In this document: in pieces, positions 32,962 to 41,858 of the stretch
Numbering within the stretch: the first letter of the stretch is position 1
Layout of the letters: each line of letters starts with the position of its first letter
Origin: Kocuria sp.
GTDB taxonomy: Bacteria; Actinomycetota; Actinomycetes; Actinomycetales; Micrococcaceae
Length of the DNA: 64,000 nucleotides
Direction of reading: 5' to 3'
Assembly: GCF_030530945.1 (NCBI RefSeq)
Contig: NZ_JAUMTZ010000002.1
Span: 174,685-238,684, forward strand
Program-made: the position numbers and the translations under genes
The notes under the pieces: generated by a model
What the model saw: only the letters and a program-made list of their open reading frames with translations
The model's database searches: none
Told to the model about the DNA's origin: nothing

Positions 32962-33801
32962 CTAGCCCTCGCTCCCGGGGCGCGCCAACGCGTCGACCGC
33001 GTGCACACCGGTGCCGGCGACGTCGTACGAGGCACCCGCCCGGGCCACGCACAGTGGACCGTCGTAGGCTCCGGCGGCGTCCGCCTCGGCCTTGCGCGGA
33101 TCGTTCCACACGGGCAGGTGCGTGAGCAGCAGCCGGCGGGCCCCCGCCGCGGTGGCGGCCTCCCCCGCGCGCCTGCCGGTCAGGTGGATCCCGCGCAGGT
33201 GGTCCTCACGACCCTCCTCATAGGCGGCCTCGCACAGGAAGACGTCCGCGTCGCGCGCGGCGGCCACGAGTCCCTCGCACGAGTCCGTGTCACCGGAGAA
33301 GGTGAGCACCTCCGTGCCCTCCGGCCCGCGGTACTCGACCCGCAGCGCGTAGGGCTCGGGGCACGGGTGGTTCACGGGGTGGGGGGTCACCGTGAACGGC
33401 CCCACCCGCACGGGCCGCCCCGGCTGCCACACGTGGAAGTCGAACTCGGTGTCCATGGAGTGCTCGGGGGGCAGCAGGTGCAGCTGGTTGAAGTAGCTCT
33501 GCATCATGGACGGTCCGTGGAGCGGGATGCGCCCGCCGCGCCACCCACGGGGGTCCCACTTCACGGCAACGTGCAGGGCGCCCACGTCCACGCAGTGGTC
33601 GGGGTGGAGGTGGGAGAGCATGATCGCGTCGATCGCCGCGAGGTCCACATGGCGCTGCAGGGCCCCCAGCGCGCCGTTGCCCATGTCCAGCACGATGCGC
33701 CACGTGCGCCCGTCCGCGTCCTCCCCGGTCACCAAATAGCAGGACGCGGGCGAGTCCGGACCCGGGAGGCTCCCGGCGTTGCCGACCACGGTGAGGATCA
33801 T
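32962..33801 (-). CDS. MBL-fold phosphodiesterase, Rv1339-like
   Basis: This 279-residue metallo-beta-lactamase-fold protein has metal motif SHLHPDHC, a distal HPVNHPCPEPYALRVEY and SGDTDSCEGL. Position between murI and rph and the sequence style match M. tuberculosis Rv1339, reported to be an atypical class II cyclic-nucleotide phosphodiesterase that lowers cAMP. RNase Z-like annotation is the common alternative; the short length without the tRNase Z exosite arm argues against it. A Shine-Dalgarno-like AAAGG precedes the ATG. It lies 25 bases after murI, so the two are probably co-transcribed. Confidence 0.85.
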   Translation of the reverse strand: MILTVVGNAGSLPGPDSPASCYLVTGEDADGRTWRIVLDMGNGALGALQRHVDLAAIDAIMLSHLHPDHCVDVGALHVAVKWDPRGWRGGRIPLHGPSMMQSYFNQLHLLPPEHSMDTEFDFHVWQPGRPVRVGPFTVTPHPVNHPCPEPYALRVEYRGPEGTEVLTFSGDTDSCEGLVAAARDADVFLCEAAYEEGREDHLRGIHLTGRRAGEAATAAGARRLLLTHLPVWNDPRKAEADAAGAYDGPLCVARAGASYDVAGTGVHAVDALARPGSEG

Positions 33802-33826
33802 GGGGTGAGGCCTTTCTGCGTCCGGC

Positions 33827-34720
33827 TCAGCGCTGAGCGGGATGGATCGTGGCGAGGGAGCCGGTGGGGTACTGCTCCGCCACCGATGCCGTGTGTCGCA
33901 CCCGGACCACTTCGGGGCCCAGGAAGCGCTGGGCGAGCCCCTCGAAGCTCACGGGGTCCCCCGTGGCCAGGAACTCGTGGCGCGGCGCCAGCCCCGGGTC
34001 CCGCTCCAGGCCCTGGTCCATGAGGCAGCGGTAGACGTCCCGCGCGGTCTCCTCCGCGGAGGAGACCAGGTTCACGCTCTCCCCCATGACGTAGGAGATC
34101 ACCGCGGTGAGCAGGGGGTAGTGGGTGCACCCCAGCACCAGGGTGTCCACCTGCGCGTCCTTCAGCGGCTGGAGGTAGTCCTGGGCGGTGCGCAGCAGCT
34201 CGGGGCCGGTGGTCACCCCGCGCTCCACGTACTCCACGAACTCCGGGCAGGCCACGGAGGTGATCTGCAGCTGCGGCGCGGCGGCGAATGTGTCCTCGTA
34301 GGCGCGCGAGCCGATCGTGGCCTCCGTACCGATCACGCCCACGCGGCCCGTGCGGGTGGTGGCCACGGCGCGGCGCACCGCCGGCTGGATGACCTCCGTC
34401 ACGGGGATGCCGTAGCCGCGCGTGTACCGTTCCCGGGCGTCCCGCAGGACCGCCGCGGAGGCGGTGTTGCAGGCGATCACCAGCAGTTTCACCCCGGAGT
34501 CCACGAGCTCGTCCATGATGCGCAGTGCGTTGGAGCGCACCTCGGCAATGGGCAGGGGGCCGTAGGGGCCGTGGGCGGTGTCACCCACGTAGAGGATCTC
34601 CTCGTGGGGCAGCTGGTCGATGACCGAGCGCGCCACCGTGAGCCCGCCCACACCGGAGTCGAACACGCCGATGGGCGAGTTGGGGTTGGGGCCGGTGGGG
34701 TGTTCGTGCTCGGCGTGCAT
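33827..34720 (-). CDS. murI: Glutamate racemase
   Basis: This 297-residue cofactor-independent racemase supplies D-glutamate for peptidoglycan. Both catalytic cysteines are in their motifs, VIACNTASAA and VLGCTHYPLL. The N-terminus IGVFDSGVGGLTVARSV and DTAHGPYGP are diagnostic. I prefer the ATG at 34720 because family members begin near there and a TAAAGT -10 at 34729-34734 lies eight bases upstream. An alternative GTG at 34792 overlaps the DUF2017 stop (GTGA) and would add 24 unconserved residues by coupled translation; both may be used. Confidence 0.94.
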   Translation of the reverse strand: MHAEHEHPTGPNPNSPIGVFDSGVGGLTVARSVIDQLPHEEILYVGDTAHGPYGPLPIAEVRSNALRIMDELVDSGVKLLVIACNTASAAVLRDARERYTRGYGIPVTEVIQPAVRRAVATTRTGRVGVIGTEATIGSRAYEDTFAAAPQLQITSVACPEFVEYVERGVTTGPELLRTAQDYLQPLKDAQVDTLVLGCTHYPLLTAVISYVMGESVNLVSSAEETARDVYRCLMDQGLERDPGLAPRHEFLATGDPVSFEGLAQRFLGPEVVRVRHTASVAEQYPTGSLATIHPAQR

Positions 34721-34788
34721 AACGGGCAACTTTAGTGCGTCCCGGGAACGGCCCGGCCCGTGAGACGCCGTGCGACGCGAGGCGTGCG

Positions 34789-35361
34789 TCACGCCGAGGG
34801 CAGGGTTTTTAGCAGCGCGTCCATCAGGGTCTCCTGCAGCCAGGAGACGAAGTTGTAGACCACGGCCATGTACTCCTCGACCGTCTCGGCCCTCCCGAAG
34901 TCGGTGAGTTCACCCACTCGCTCGGCGTCCTGCGGCGTGTCGATCCCCAGCCTGGCGGCGAGCACCAGGCGGACGTCGTTGAGGGAGCGTGCGAAGTCCT
35001 GTGCCTGCTCGGTGCTCAGCACCACCGGCTCCGCCTCGAGGACCAGGGAGGAGGCCCGCAGCGCGGCGACCTTGCGCTCCCGCAGCGAGCGGTCCGTGAG
35101 CCGCCGGAACTCCGCAGCCTGCTCGGGGTCCGACGACGCCGCGGGCAGCATCCTGCGCAGCGCGGGGTCCGTGGGCTCGGGGACCTCCTGGTCCCACCCC
35201 AGCAGCGCCTCCAGGGGGTCCTCGTCCTCCCCCGCTTTCTCCCGGGGCTCGGGCGCGAGCGTCTCGCCCACGTCCGAGAACAGCTTCTGCAGCAGGCGCA
35301 CCTCCGGGCCCTCGAAGCGCCCGACGATGCCCTTGCGCGTGCGCTTGAATCCGCGCGCCAT
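34789..35361 (-). CDS. DUF2017 family protein
   Basis: This 190-residue cytoplasmic protein of unknown function begins MARGFKRTRKGIVGRFEGPEVRLLQKLFSDV. Its C-terminal helical region ends YMAVVYNFVSWLQETLMDALL. The family occurs beside clpS in actinobacteria (Rv1332 in M. tuberculosis), which suggests a link to ClpS/ClpC-dependent proteolysis, but no activity is known to me. The ATG overlaps the clpS stop codon (ATGA), so translation is coupled. No catalytic motif is visible; the middle third is acidic. Confidence 0.88.
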   Translation of the reverse strand: MARGFKRTRKGIVGRFEGPEVRLLQKLFSDVGETLAPEPREKAGEDEDPLEALLGWDQEVPEPTDPALRRMLPAASSDPEQAAEFRRLTDRSLRERKVAALRASSLVLEAEPVVLSTEQAQDFARSLNDVRLVLAARLGIDTPQDAERVGELTDFGRAETVEEYMAVVYNFVSWLQETLMDALLKTLPSA

Positions 35362-35720
35362 CAGTTCTCCCCCGCCTTCTCGTAGGTGGCCCAGAGCCCG
35401 TAGCCGTGCAGCGCGCCCACGTGGGTCTCCGCCTCCTCCAGCGAGCCCGTGAACACGATCGAGCGGCCGCGGTTGTGCACCTCGAGCATGAGGGCGCGGG
35501 CCTTGGCGTCCGGGTAGCCGAAGTGGGCGCGGAAGACGTAGACCACGTAGCTCATGAGGTTCACGGGGTCGTCCCAGACCACCACGTTCCAGGGGACGTT
35601 CACGGCGCTGGCCGGCTGGTCCTCCGCGGTGGTGGTGGGCGACTCCGCCGGAGCGGCGCTCGCGAGGACGACGGGTGGGACGGCGTGGGGCGTGCCGGAA
35701 TAGGTGGACATCGACCCCAT
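35361..35720 (-). CDS. clpS: ATP-dependent Clp protease adaptor ClpS
   Basis: This 119-residue N-end rule adaptor delivers substrates with bulky hydrophobic N-termini to the Clp ATPase. The conserved core is WNVVVWDDPVNLMSYVVYVFRAHFGY, then A-x-ALMLEVHNRGRSIV; the DDPVN segment forms part of the N-degron pocket. The N-terminal 40 residues are a flexible, Ala/Pro-rich tail, longer than in Escherichia coli. A second in-frame ATG at 35711 with GGGG close upstream is an alternative start. clpS, DUF2017 and probably murI form one operon, divergent from pncB. Confidence 0.93.
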   Translation of the reverse strand: MGSMSTYSGTPHAVPPVVLASAAPAESPTTTAEDQPASAVNVPWNVVVWDDPVNLMSYVVYVFRAHFGYPDAKARALMLEVHNRGRSIVFTGSLEEAETHVGALHGYGLWATYEKAGEN

Positions 35721-35775
35721 GGTAACGGTGGGCCCGGGGATGTGCTCGGCGTGAACGGCCCACTAGGCTGGGCAC

Positions 35776-37116
35776 GTGAACGAGCACTCCTACTCCTGGC
35801 GCCCCCAGCCCACATCCCTGCTGACGGACCACTACGAGCTGACCATGCTCCAGGCCGCCCTGCGGGCCGGCACGGCGTCCCGGCGCAGCGTGTTCGAGGT
35901 CTTCGCCCGCCGCCTTCCACACGGCCGCCGCTACGGCGTCTTCGCCGGGGTGGGCCGGGTGCTGGAGGGTCTGGAGCACTTCCGGTTCACGGACGAGCAG
36001 CTGCGCTTCCTGCGGGACACCGCCGTGGTGGACGCTGACACGGTGGCCTACCTGGAGAACTTCCGCTTCACGGGGCAAATCCGCGGCTACGCCGAGGGCG
36101 AGACCTACTTCCCCCACTCACCGCTGCTGAGCGTGGAGTCGTCCTTCGCGGAGGCCTGCGTCCTGGAGACCTACATCCTGTCCGTGCTCAACTACGACTC
36201 CGCCGTGGCCTCCGCGGCCTCCCGCATGGTGGGCGCGGCCGGGGACCGCCCGTGCATCGAGATGGGCTCGCGGCGGGCCCACGAACAGGCCGCGGTGGCC
36301 GCGGCCCGCGCCGCCGTGGTGGCGGGCTTCGAGTCCACGTCCAACCTGGAGGCCGGGTTCCGCTACGGCGTGAAGACCGTGGGCACCGCGGCCCACTCCT
36401 TCACCCTGCTCCACGACTCCGAGGAGCAGGCCTTCCGCGCCCAGCTGGATGCGCTGGGCGTGTCCACCACCCTGCTCGTGGACACGTACGACGTCGAGCG
36501 GGCCGTCCGGCTGGCCGTCGAGATCGCGGGGCCGGACCTCGGGGGCGTGCGCCTGGACTCGGGTGACCTGGTGACGCAGGCGGGGCTGGTGCGCGCCCTG
36601 CTGGACGAGCTCGGCAACACGAGCACCCGCATCACGGTCACGAGCGACCTGGACGAGTACGCGATCGCCGCGCTGCGCGCCGCACCCGTGGATGCCTACG
36701 GCGTGGGCACGCGCCTGGTCACCGGTTCCGGAGCGCCCACCTCCTCGATGGTCTACAAGCTCGTCTCCCGAGAGGGCGCCTCCGGAACCATGGAGCCCGT
36801 GGCGAAGGCCTCATCCGGGAAGGCTTCCGTGGGCGGCGAGAAGTACGCGCTGCGGCGACGCAACGCCCAGGGCGTGGCCACCCACGAGATGGTGGGCGTG
36901 TCCCACCTGCCCGAGGACGACGGTGACGACCGCCCGCTGCTCGTGGACTACATGACCGGCGGCGAGCTGCGGGACGGCTTCACCGGCGCGGAGGCCGTGC
37001 GCAAGGCCCGCGCGCGCCACGCCGAGTCCGTGGCCGAGCTGCCGCGGGCCGCCCGCAGGCTCTCCGAGGGAGAGCCCGTGATCCCCACCGTCATCGAACC
37101 CGGAACCGCACACTGA
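35776..37116 (+). CDS. pncB: Nicotinate phosphoribosyltransferase
   Basis: This enzyme makes nicotinate mononucleotide from nicotinate and PRPP in NAD salvage. The 446 residues include the N-terminal TSLLTDHYELTMLQAAL, catalytic-site EMGSRRAHE, the GTAAHSFTLLHDSEEQAF segment with a conserved His, and the PRPP site GVRLDSGDLV and TSDLDEYAI. The GTG start has a TAGGCT -10 at 35764-35769, six bases away: a leaderless mRNA, divergent from clpS with only 55 bases between. It ends 14 bases before pncA. Confidence 0.96.
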   Translation: MNEHSYSWRPQPTSLLTDHYELTMLQAALRAGTASRRSVFEVFARRLPHGRRYGVFAGVGRVLEGLEHFRFTDEQLRFLRDTAVVDADTVAYLENFRFTGQIRGYAEGETYFPHSPLLSVESSFAEACVLETYILSVLNYDSAVASAASRMVGAAGDRPCIEMGSRRAHEQAAVAAARAAVVAGFESTSNLEAGFRYGVKTVGTAAHSFTLLHDSEEQAFRAQLDALGVSTTLLVDTYDVERAVRLAVEIAGPDLGGVRLDSGDLVTQAGLVRALLDELGNTSTRITVTSDLDEYAIAALRAAPVDAYGVGTRLVTGSGAPTSSMVYKLVSREGASGTMEPVAKASSGKASVGGEKYALRRRNAQGVATHEMVGVSHLPEDDGDDRPLLVDYMTGGELRDGFTGAEAVRKARARHAESVAELPRAARRLSEGEPVIPTVIEPGTAH

Positions 37117-37130
37117 GCAGGGAGGACCCC

Positions 37131-37748
37131 GTGCGCACAGCACTGCTGATCGTGGACGTGCAGAACGACTTCTGCGAGGGCGGCAGCCTGGCCGTCACCG
37201 GAGGCGCGGCGGTGGCCGCGGGCATCTCCGAGTACCTCGAGGACCACCACGGCGACTACGCCGCGGTGGCCGCCACCCAGGACTGGCACGTGGATCCCGG
37301 GGAGCACTTCAGCGACACCCCCGACTGGGCCACGAGCTGGCCCGTGCACTGCGTCGCGGACACGCCGGGCGCAGAGACGCACCCGGACTTCGACACCGAG
37401 CACGTGACGGCGTACTTCCGCAAGGGCGCCTACGACGCCGCCTACTCCGGTTTCGAGGGCCTGTCTGCCCCGGACGTGGACGTCCCCATGGGCGATCCGG
37501 ACGAGGACGCCGACGAGGACCGCGTGAGCCTGGACGACTGGCTGCGGGAGCAGGAGGTCGAGGCCGTGGACGTGGTGGGCCTCGCGCTGGACCACTGCGT
37601 CCTCGCCACCGCGAGGGACGCCGTGGATGCCGGGTACGAGACCCGCCTGCTGCTGCCCCTCACGGCTGCCGTGTCCCCGGAGGGCGGCGAGCGCGCCGTG
37701 GCGCAGCTGCGGGACGCTGGTGTGGAGGTCGTGTCAGACCTGGCGTGA
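37131..37748 (+). CDS. pncA: Nicotinamidase
   Basis: This 205-residue cysteine hydrolase turns nicotinamide into nicotinate, the substrate of the pncB product just upstream. Catalytic triad positions are visible: Asp in IVDVQNDFCEGG, Lys in YFRKGAYDAAYSGF and Cys in VVGLALDHCVLATA. Metal-site residues lie in TQDWHVDPGEHF. An acidic loop (PDEDADEDR) is inserted before the last helices. The GTG start has GGAGGA at 37121-37126. The family also activates pyrazinamide in mycobacteria. pncB and pncA form a two-gene NAD salvage operon. Confidence 0.95.
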   Translation: MRTALLIVDVQNDFCEGGSLAVTGGAAVAAGISEYLEDHHGDYAAVAATQDWHVDPGEHFSDTPDWATSWPVHCVADTPGAETHPDFDTEHVTAYFRKGAYDAAYSGFEGLSAPDVDVPMGDPDEDADEDRVSLDDWLREQEVEAVDVVGLALDHCVLATARDAVDAGYETRLLLPLTAAVSPEGGERAVAQLRDAGVEVVSDLA

Positions 37749-37758
37749 GCGCCGCGGT

Positions 37759-37788
37759 GCCGCCGGCGCCGGAGCCCGCGCCGGCGGC
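37759..37788. terminator. Bidirectional terminator between pncA and helicase gene
   Basis: A perfect 11-base-pair stem (37759-37769 and 37778-37788) lies between two convergent genes, 10 bases after pncA and 20 bases beyond the helicase stop. Confidence 0.6.
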
Positions 37789-37808
37789 GTCGTCCGGGCG
37801 GCCGGGCG

Positions 37809-39611
37809 CTACTTGCGGCCCACAAACCAGCGCTGCAGCAGCGCGATCCGGGCGTTGAGCTGCTCCTCGGAGGCCTGGGCCACGGCGGGGCCGCCGCACT
37901 TGGCGCGCAACTCGTTGTGGATCACCCCGTGCGGGGTTCCCGTGCGGGCGGACCACGCCGAGACGTTCTTGGACAGCTGCGCCCGCAGGTCCTTGAGCCG
38001 CCGGTGGTCCGGGACGGCGGGCGGCTCGGGCGCGGATGCCCCCCGACCCGCACGCTGGACCGAACGGGACTGCCGCTCACGCAGCAGTGCCGAGACCTGC
38101 TCGGGATCCAGCAGCCCGGGGATTCCCAGGTACTCGGCCTCCTCCTCGGACCCCACTTCCGCGCCCCCGCCGAACGCGCCGCCGTCGAAGAGCACGCCGT
38201 GGAAGGACGCGTCCGAGTCCAGTGCCTGGAAGTTGCCCTGCGCGAGCGTGGCGGACGCCTTCTCCTCCCGGTTGGCCTCCTCCAGGAGGTCGTCGTCCCA
38301 CCCGGTCTCCATGGGCTGGTCGAAGTCCACCACGCCGGGCAGGTTCTTGGGCTTGTCCAGCGCGTGGTCGCGCTCCTCCTCCATGGTGTTCGCGAGCGCC
38401 ATGAGAGCCGGAACGGACGGCAGGAACATGGAGGCAGTCTCCCCGCGCTTGCGGGCGCGCACGAAGCGGCCCACCGCCTGCGCGAAGAACAGGGGCGTGG
38501 AGGTTGAGGTCGCGTAGACGCCCACGGCCAGGCGGGGCACGTCCACCCCCTCGGAGACCATGCGCACGGCCACCATCCAGCGCTGGTCCGACTCCGAGAA
38601 GCGGTCGATCTTGTCGGAGGCGGTCTTGTCGTCGGAGAGCACCACCGTGGGCCGCTCCCCCGTGAGGGCGTGCAGCTGCTCGGCGTAGGCCTTGGCGTCC
38701 TGGTGGTCCGTGGCGATCACGAGCGCCCCGGCGTCCGGCACGGTGCGGCGCACCTGCGTCAGCCGCTGGTCCGCCGCCCGCAGCACCGAGGGGATCCACT
38801 GGCCCTGCGGGTCCAGTGCCGTGCGCCACGCGTGCGAGGTGATGCTCTTGGTGAAACCCTCACCCAGCTGCGCGGCCATCTCCTCCCCTGCCGAGGTGCG
38901 CCAGCGCATCTGCCCCGAGTACGCCATGAAGATCACCGGGCGCACCACGTGGTCGTGCAGGGCGTTGCCGTAGCCGTAGGTGTAGTCCGCGGTGGAGCGG
39001 CGGATGCCGTCCGCGTCCTCCGTGTAGCGCACGAACGGGATGGGCGAGGTGTCCGAGCGGAAGGGCGTGCCCGTGAGCGCCAGGCGTCGGGTGGCCGGCT
39101 CGAAGGCCTCGCGCAGCCCGTCTCCCCAGGACAGTGCGTCACCAGCGTGGTGGATCTCGTCCATGATCACGAGCGTGCGGCCGGCCTCCGTGCGCGCCCG
39201 GTGCAGCAGGGGCTTGTTCGCCACCTGCGCGTACGTCACGGCCGCGCCCATGTACCCGCGGCCGTGCTGGCCGTCCGCGTTCTTGAAGTTGGGGTCGATC
39301 GCGAGCCCCACGCGCGCCGCGGCGTCGGCCCACTGGCGCTTGAGGTGCTCGGTGGGCGTGACCACCGTGACGCGCTGGACCACGCCGGAGTCGTGCAGCT
39401 TCTTGGCCACGGTGAGCGCGAACGTGGTCTTGCCGGCCCCGGGGGTTGCCACGGCCATGAAGTCCCGTGGCTGGGCCTGCTCGTAGCGCTGGATGGCCTC
39501 CGCCTGCCACGCTCGCAGCTTGGGCGCGGTGCCCCAGGCGGCACGGTCCGGGTACGCCGGGGGAAGGTCCGCCGCCGCCCCGAAAAGGGACATTTGATCG
39601 CTGTCAGACAC
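37809..39611 (-). CDS. SF2 DEAD/DEAH-type helicase (XPB-like)
   Basis: This 600-residue superfamily 2 helicase has Walker A ATPGAGKTT, Walker B DEIHH, motif III LTGTPFRSD, motif V GVDVPRLAVGVYA and motif VI QAVGRFVRARKR. A short N-terminal segment MSLFGAAADLPPAYPDRAAWGTAPKLRAWQ precedes the Q-like motif. The C-terminal 130 residues are acidic and then basic, of unknown role, ending YFVGRK-like. It is a common actinobacterial helicase near DUF3039 genes; the pathway is not established. A GTG at 39611 (AGAGGA upstream) is chosen; ATG at 39593 is an alternative. Confidence 0.88.
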   Translation of the reverse strand: MSDSDQMSLFGAAADLPPAYPDRAAWGTAPKLRAWQAEAIQRYEQAQPRDFMAVATPGAGKTTFALTVAKKLHDSGVVQRVTVVTPTEHLKRQWADAAARVGLAIDPNFKNADGQHGRGYMGAAVTYAQVANKPLLHRARTEAGRTLVIMDEIHHAGDALSWGDGLREAFEPATRRLALTGTPFRSDTSPIPFVRYTEDADGIRRSTADYTYGYGNALHDHVVRPVIFMAYSGQMRWRTSAGEEMAAQLGEGFTKSITSHAWRTALDPQGQWIPSVLRAADQRLTQVRRTVPDAGALVIATDHQDAKAYAEQLHALTGERPTVVLSDDKTASDKIDRFSESDQRWMVAVRMVSEGVDVPRLAVGVYATSTSTPLFFAQAVGRFVRARKRGETASMFLPSVPALMALANTMEEERDHALDKPKNLPGVVDFDQPMETGWDDDLLEEANREEKASATLAQGNFQALDSDASFHGVLFDGGAFGGGAEVGSEEEAEYLGIPGLLDPEQVSALLRERQSRSVQRAGRGASAPEPPAVPDHRRLKDLRAQLSKNVSAWSARTGTPHGVIHNELRAKCGGPAVAQASEEQLNARIALLQRWFVGRK

Positions 39612-39701
39612 GAAGTGCTCGTCCTCTCCGCGCGCTCTCGGGGCGCGCATCTGGCCTGGTCCCCGGACGACGCCGCCGGGCACGGACCGCTGGCACGGCA
39701 A

Positions 39702-39726
39702 CGGCGCCCGCTCAACGCGGGCGCCG
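39702..39726 (-). terminator. Terminator after DUF3039 gene
   Basis: A perfect 10-base-pair stem (39702-39711 and 39717-39726) with loop TCAAC lies between the DUF3039 stop and the helicase start. It is preceded on the same strand by further dyads. Confidence 0.55.
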
Positions 39727-39774
39727 CCGGGTGTCCCGCGGGAGCGGGACGGGGTGGTGCACGGGTGGGTGCGC

Positions 39775-40110
39775 TCAGCCCTCGGGCTGGTCCTTGCCGG
39801 GGCGCAGGCCCTGGTAGATCTCCTTGCACTCCGGGCACACCGGGAAGCGCTGGGGGTCGCGGCCGGGGGTCCACACCTTCCCGCACAGGGCGATCACGGG
39901 CTCGCCGGACAGCGCCGACTCCATGATCTTCTCCTTGCGGACGTAGTGGGCGAACCGCTCGTGGTCACCGGGCTCCGCGAACTGGCGGGTCTCCTCGCGC
40001 TCGATGGTGGAGGTGCCGCCCACGGTCTCGGTGCCGGACTCGGTGGTGACGAGCACGCGGGAGACGCGCGAGAAGGGGCTCCGCGCGTGCTGGGCTTGGG
40101 TGGTCTGCAT
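39775..40110 (-). CDS. DUF3039 family protein, zinc-ribbon-like
   Basis: This 111-residue protein is of unknown function. The C-terminal half carries HYVRKEKIMESALSGEPVIALCGKVWTPGRDPQRFPVCPECKEIY, where ALCGK and CPEC could bind one zinc ion with an upstream His. The N-terminus is variable. The family is widespread in actinobacteria; association with an SF2 helicase suggests a nucleic-acid role but proves nothing. A TACAGT -10 at 40118-40123 is seven bases before the ATG, so the mRNA is probably leaderless. Confidence 0.88.
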   Translation of the reverse strand: MQTTQAQHARSPFSRVSRVLVTTESGTETVGGTSTIEREETRQFAEPGDHERFAHYVRKEKIMESALSGEPVIALCGKVWTPGRDPQRFPVCPECKEIYQGLRPGKDQPEG

Positions 40111-40151
40111 GCCCACCACTGTACCCCGTGCGCCCCGGGCGGCTCCCCCGG

Positions 40152-41858
40152 TCACCGGTACCCCGAGACCTCCTGCAGCAGCTCCGGGCCGCGGGCGTCC
40201 AGCCACTTCCCGCCCACGCGGACACCGGTCCAGAGCAGGAACAGGCCCTCCACGAGACCCACCGCGAGCGCCGCCCAGCTCCACACCGCCGCGCCAGTTC
40301 CCAGGTGCACGAGCAGCAGCACCAGAGGTGGCAGCGCAAGCAGCACCATGAGGCCCATGAGCACGAACTGGAGCACGAGGTTGAGGATGGTGAAGCCCTG
40401 CGGGGTCTTCATCGGGGAGGCCCCCGGGGGCGGGGCGGGATAGGTGTAGCGGGCGGAGACCACCGACACCACACCGCCCCCGCCCAGCAGCAGGGCCGCG
40501 CACGTCCCGACCATCGCGGGCAGGGCGGGCCACTGCTGCAGCCGCACGAGCCACAGCACGAGCCCCAGCGCCACCAGCGGGGTGGCCACGACCAGCATGG
40601 CCACCACCCGGCCCAGCCGGTCCGCCCGTCCGGGCACGGAGGCGAGCAGGTGCAGGCTGAACGCCGTGTTGTCGTAGGAGATGTCCGCGGAGATCGCGTA
40701 GGACATGAGCAGCGCGATCAGCACGGGCAGCACCCACATGGCGAACCCGGAGTCCCCGCCGAGGAACCAGAGGGCCGCGCCGAGGGCAGGAATCATCAGC
40801 AGCGAGGCCGAGTACCGCGGGTCCCTGAGCCAGTAGACCAGGCACCGCGCGGCCACCGCGCCCCACGGCCTGGCCGGGAAGCGGTCCAGCAGGCCGATGC
40901 CCGCCAGGGACTTCCCGGTGGCGCGCGCGGCCCCTCCGGCGGCGTCGGCAAGGGCACGGTCCAGCGCGAACCGGGCCACCGCCACCAGCACGGCGAGCGT
41001 GGCCAGGGTGATGAGCACACGGACCGCGGCCGCGGCCCAGTGGCCCGTCCCCGCGTCCCCGGGGATGGCCCAGACCGCACCCAGCGGGGTCCAGCCGAGC
41101 ACCGAGGCCCACGCGGGCAGCCGGTCCCACACACGTTCCACACCGGTGGCGAGCGACGCGAAGATCGGCCCCAGCAGGACGATGACCAGCAGACTCACGA
41201 CCGAGATGATCTCGGTGGAGCGGCGGCTCTTCGTGATCCGGGCCGCGAGCGCCGAGGCGCAGCGCGCACCCGTGAACGCGAGCAGTGCGGCCAGCAGGGC
41301 GCACACCACCGAGGCCGCCAGGGCCGCGGGTGAGGCGCGCCAGGTGGACAGCCACCCGAGCAGGGCGACCACCGTGAGGATGCCGGGGATCCCGATGAGA
41401 GCCCCCACCACCTGACCGGCCAGCAGACCCGTGGTGCTCAGCGGGAACAGCGCGAGCCTGGAGGGGTCCAGCGTGGCGTCGGCCTTGCTGCTCAGCACGG
41501 GCATCAGCCACCAGCCCAGGAGCACCACGCTGCCCACCAGGACCGAGGCCGCGGTCACCACGTCCAGGGGCTCGGAGCCCAGGGCCACCATCCCGGCGAT
41601 CAGCATCGCCAGGATGAAGAGGGCGTAGATGCCGCCCAGGATGGTGCCCACCAGGACCCACGTGCTGCGGGTCAGTGTGTTGCGGAGGATGCGCCACTTG
41701 AGGCCCGCGAGCCTGCGCGCCTCCTCGAGCACGCCCATGCGGCGGGTCACCCGCTCCTGCCCGACAGGTGCCGGGTGCACGGAGGCCGGCACGGCAGCCG
41801 GGCCGTCGTGGCCGTCCGCCGCCGGCTCCGACGGGGCGCCGCCGGGGGTCTGGTTCAC
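40152..41858 (-). CDS. ABC transporter permease
   Basis: This 568-residue membrane protein has about 12 hydrophobic segments after a 50-residue Pro/Ala-rich N-terminal tail. MGVLEEARRLAGLKWRILRNTLTRSTWVLVGTILGG begins the membrane part. It is the partner of the ATPase directly upstream, which it overlaps by four bases (GTGA), and the pair probably forms an exporter. No periplasmic binding protein is present and the substrate is unknown. Several positively charged loops follow the inside-positive rule. The start choice rests on the overlap. Confidence 0.85.
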   Translation of the reverse strand: MNQTPGGAPSEPAADGHDGPAAVPASVHPAPVGQERVTRRMGVLEEARRLAGLKWRILRNTLTRSTWVLVGTILGGIYALFILAMLIAGMVALGSEPLDVVTAASVLVGSVVLLGWWLMPVLSSKADATLDPSRLALFPLSTTGLLAGQVVGALIGIPGILTVVALLGWLSTWRASPAALAASVVCALLAALLAFTGARCASALAARITKSRRSTEIISVVSLLVIVLLGPIFASLATGVERVWDRLPAWASVLGWTPLGAVWAIPGDAGTGHWAAAAVRVLITLATLAVLVAVARFALDRALADAAGGAARATGKSLAGIGLLDRFPARPWGAVAARCLVYWLRDPRYSASLLMIPALGAALWFLGGDSGFAMWVLPVLIALLMSYAISADISYDNTAFSLHLLASVPGRADRLGRVVAMLVVATPLVALGLVLWLVRLQQWPALPAMVGTCAALLLGGGGVVSVVSARYTYPAPPPGASPMKTPQGFTILNLVLQFVLMGLMVLLALPPLVLLLVHLGTGAAVWSWAALAVGLVEGLFLLWTGVRVGGKWLDARGPELLQEVSGYR

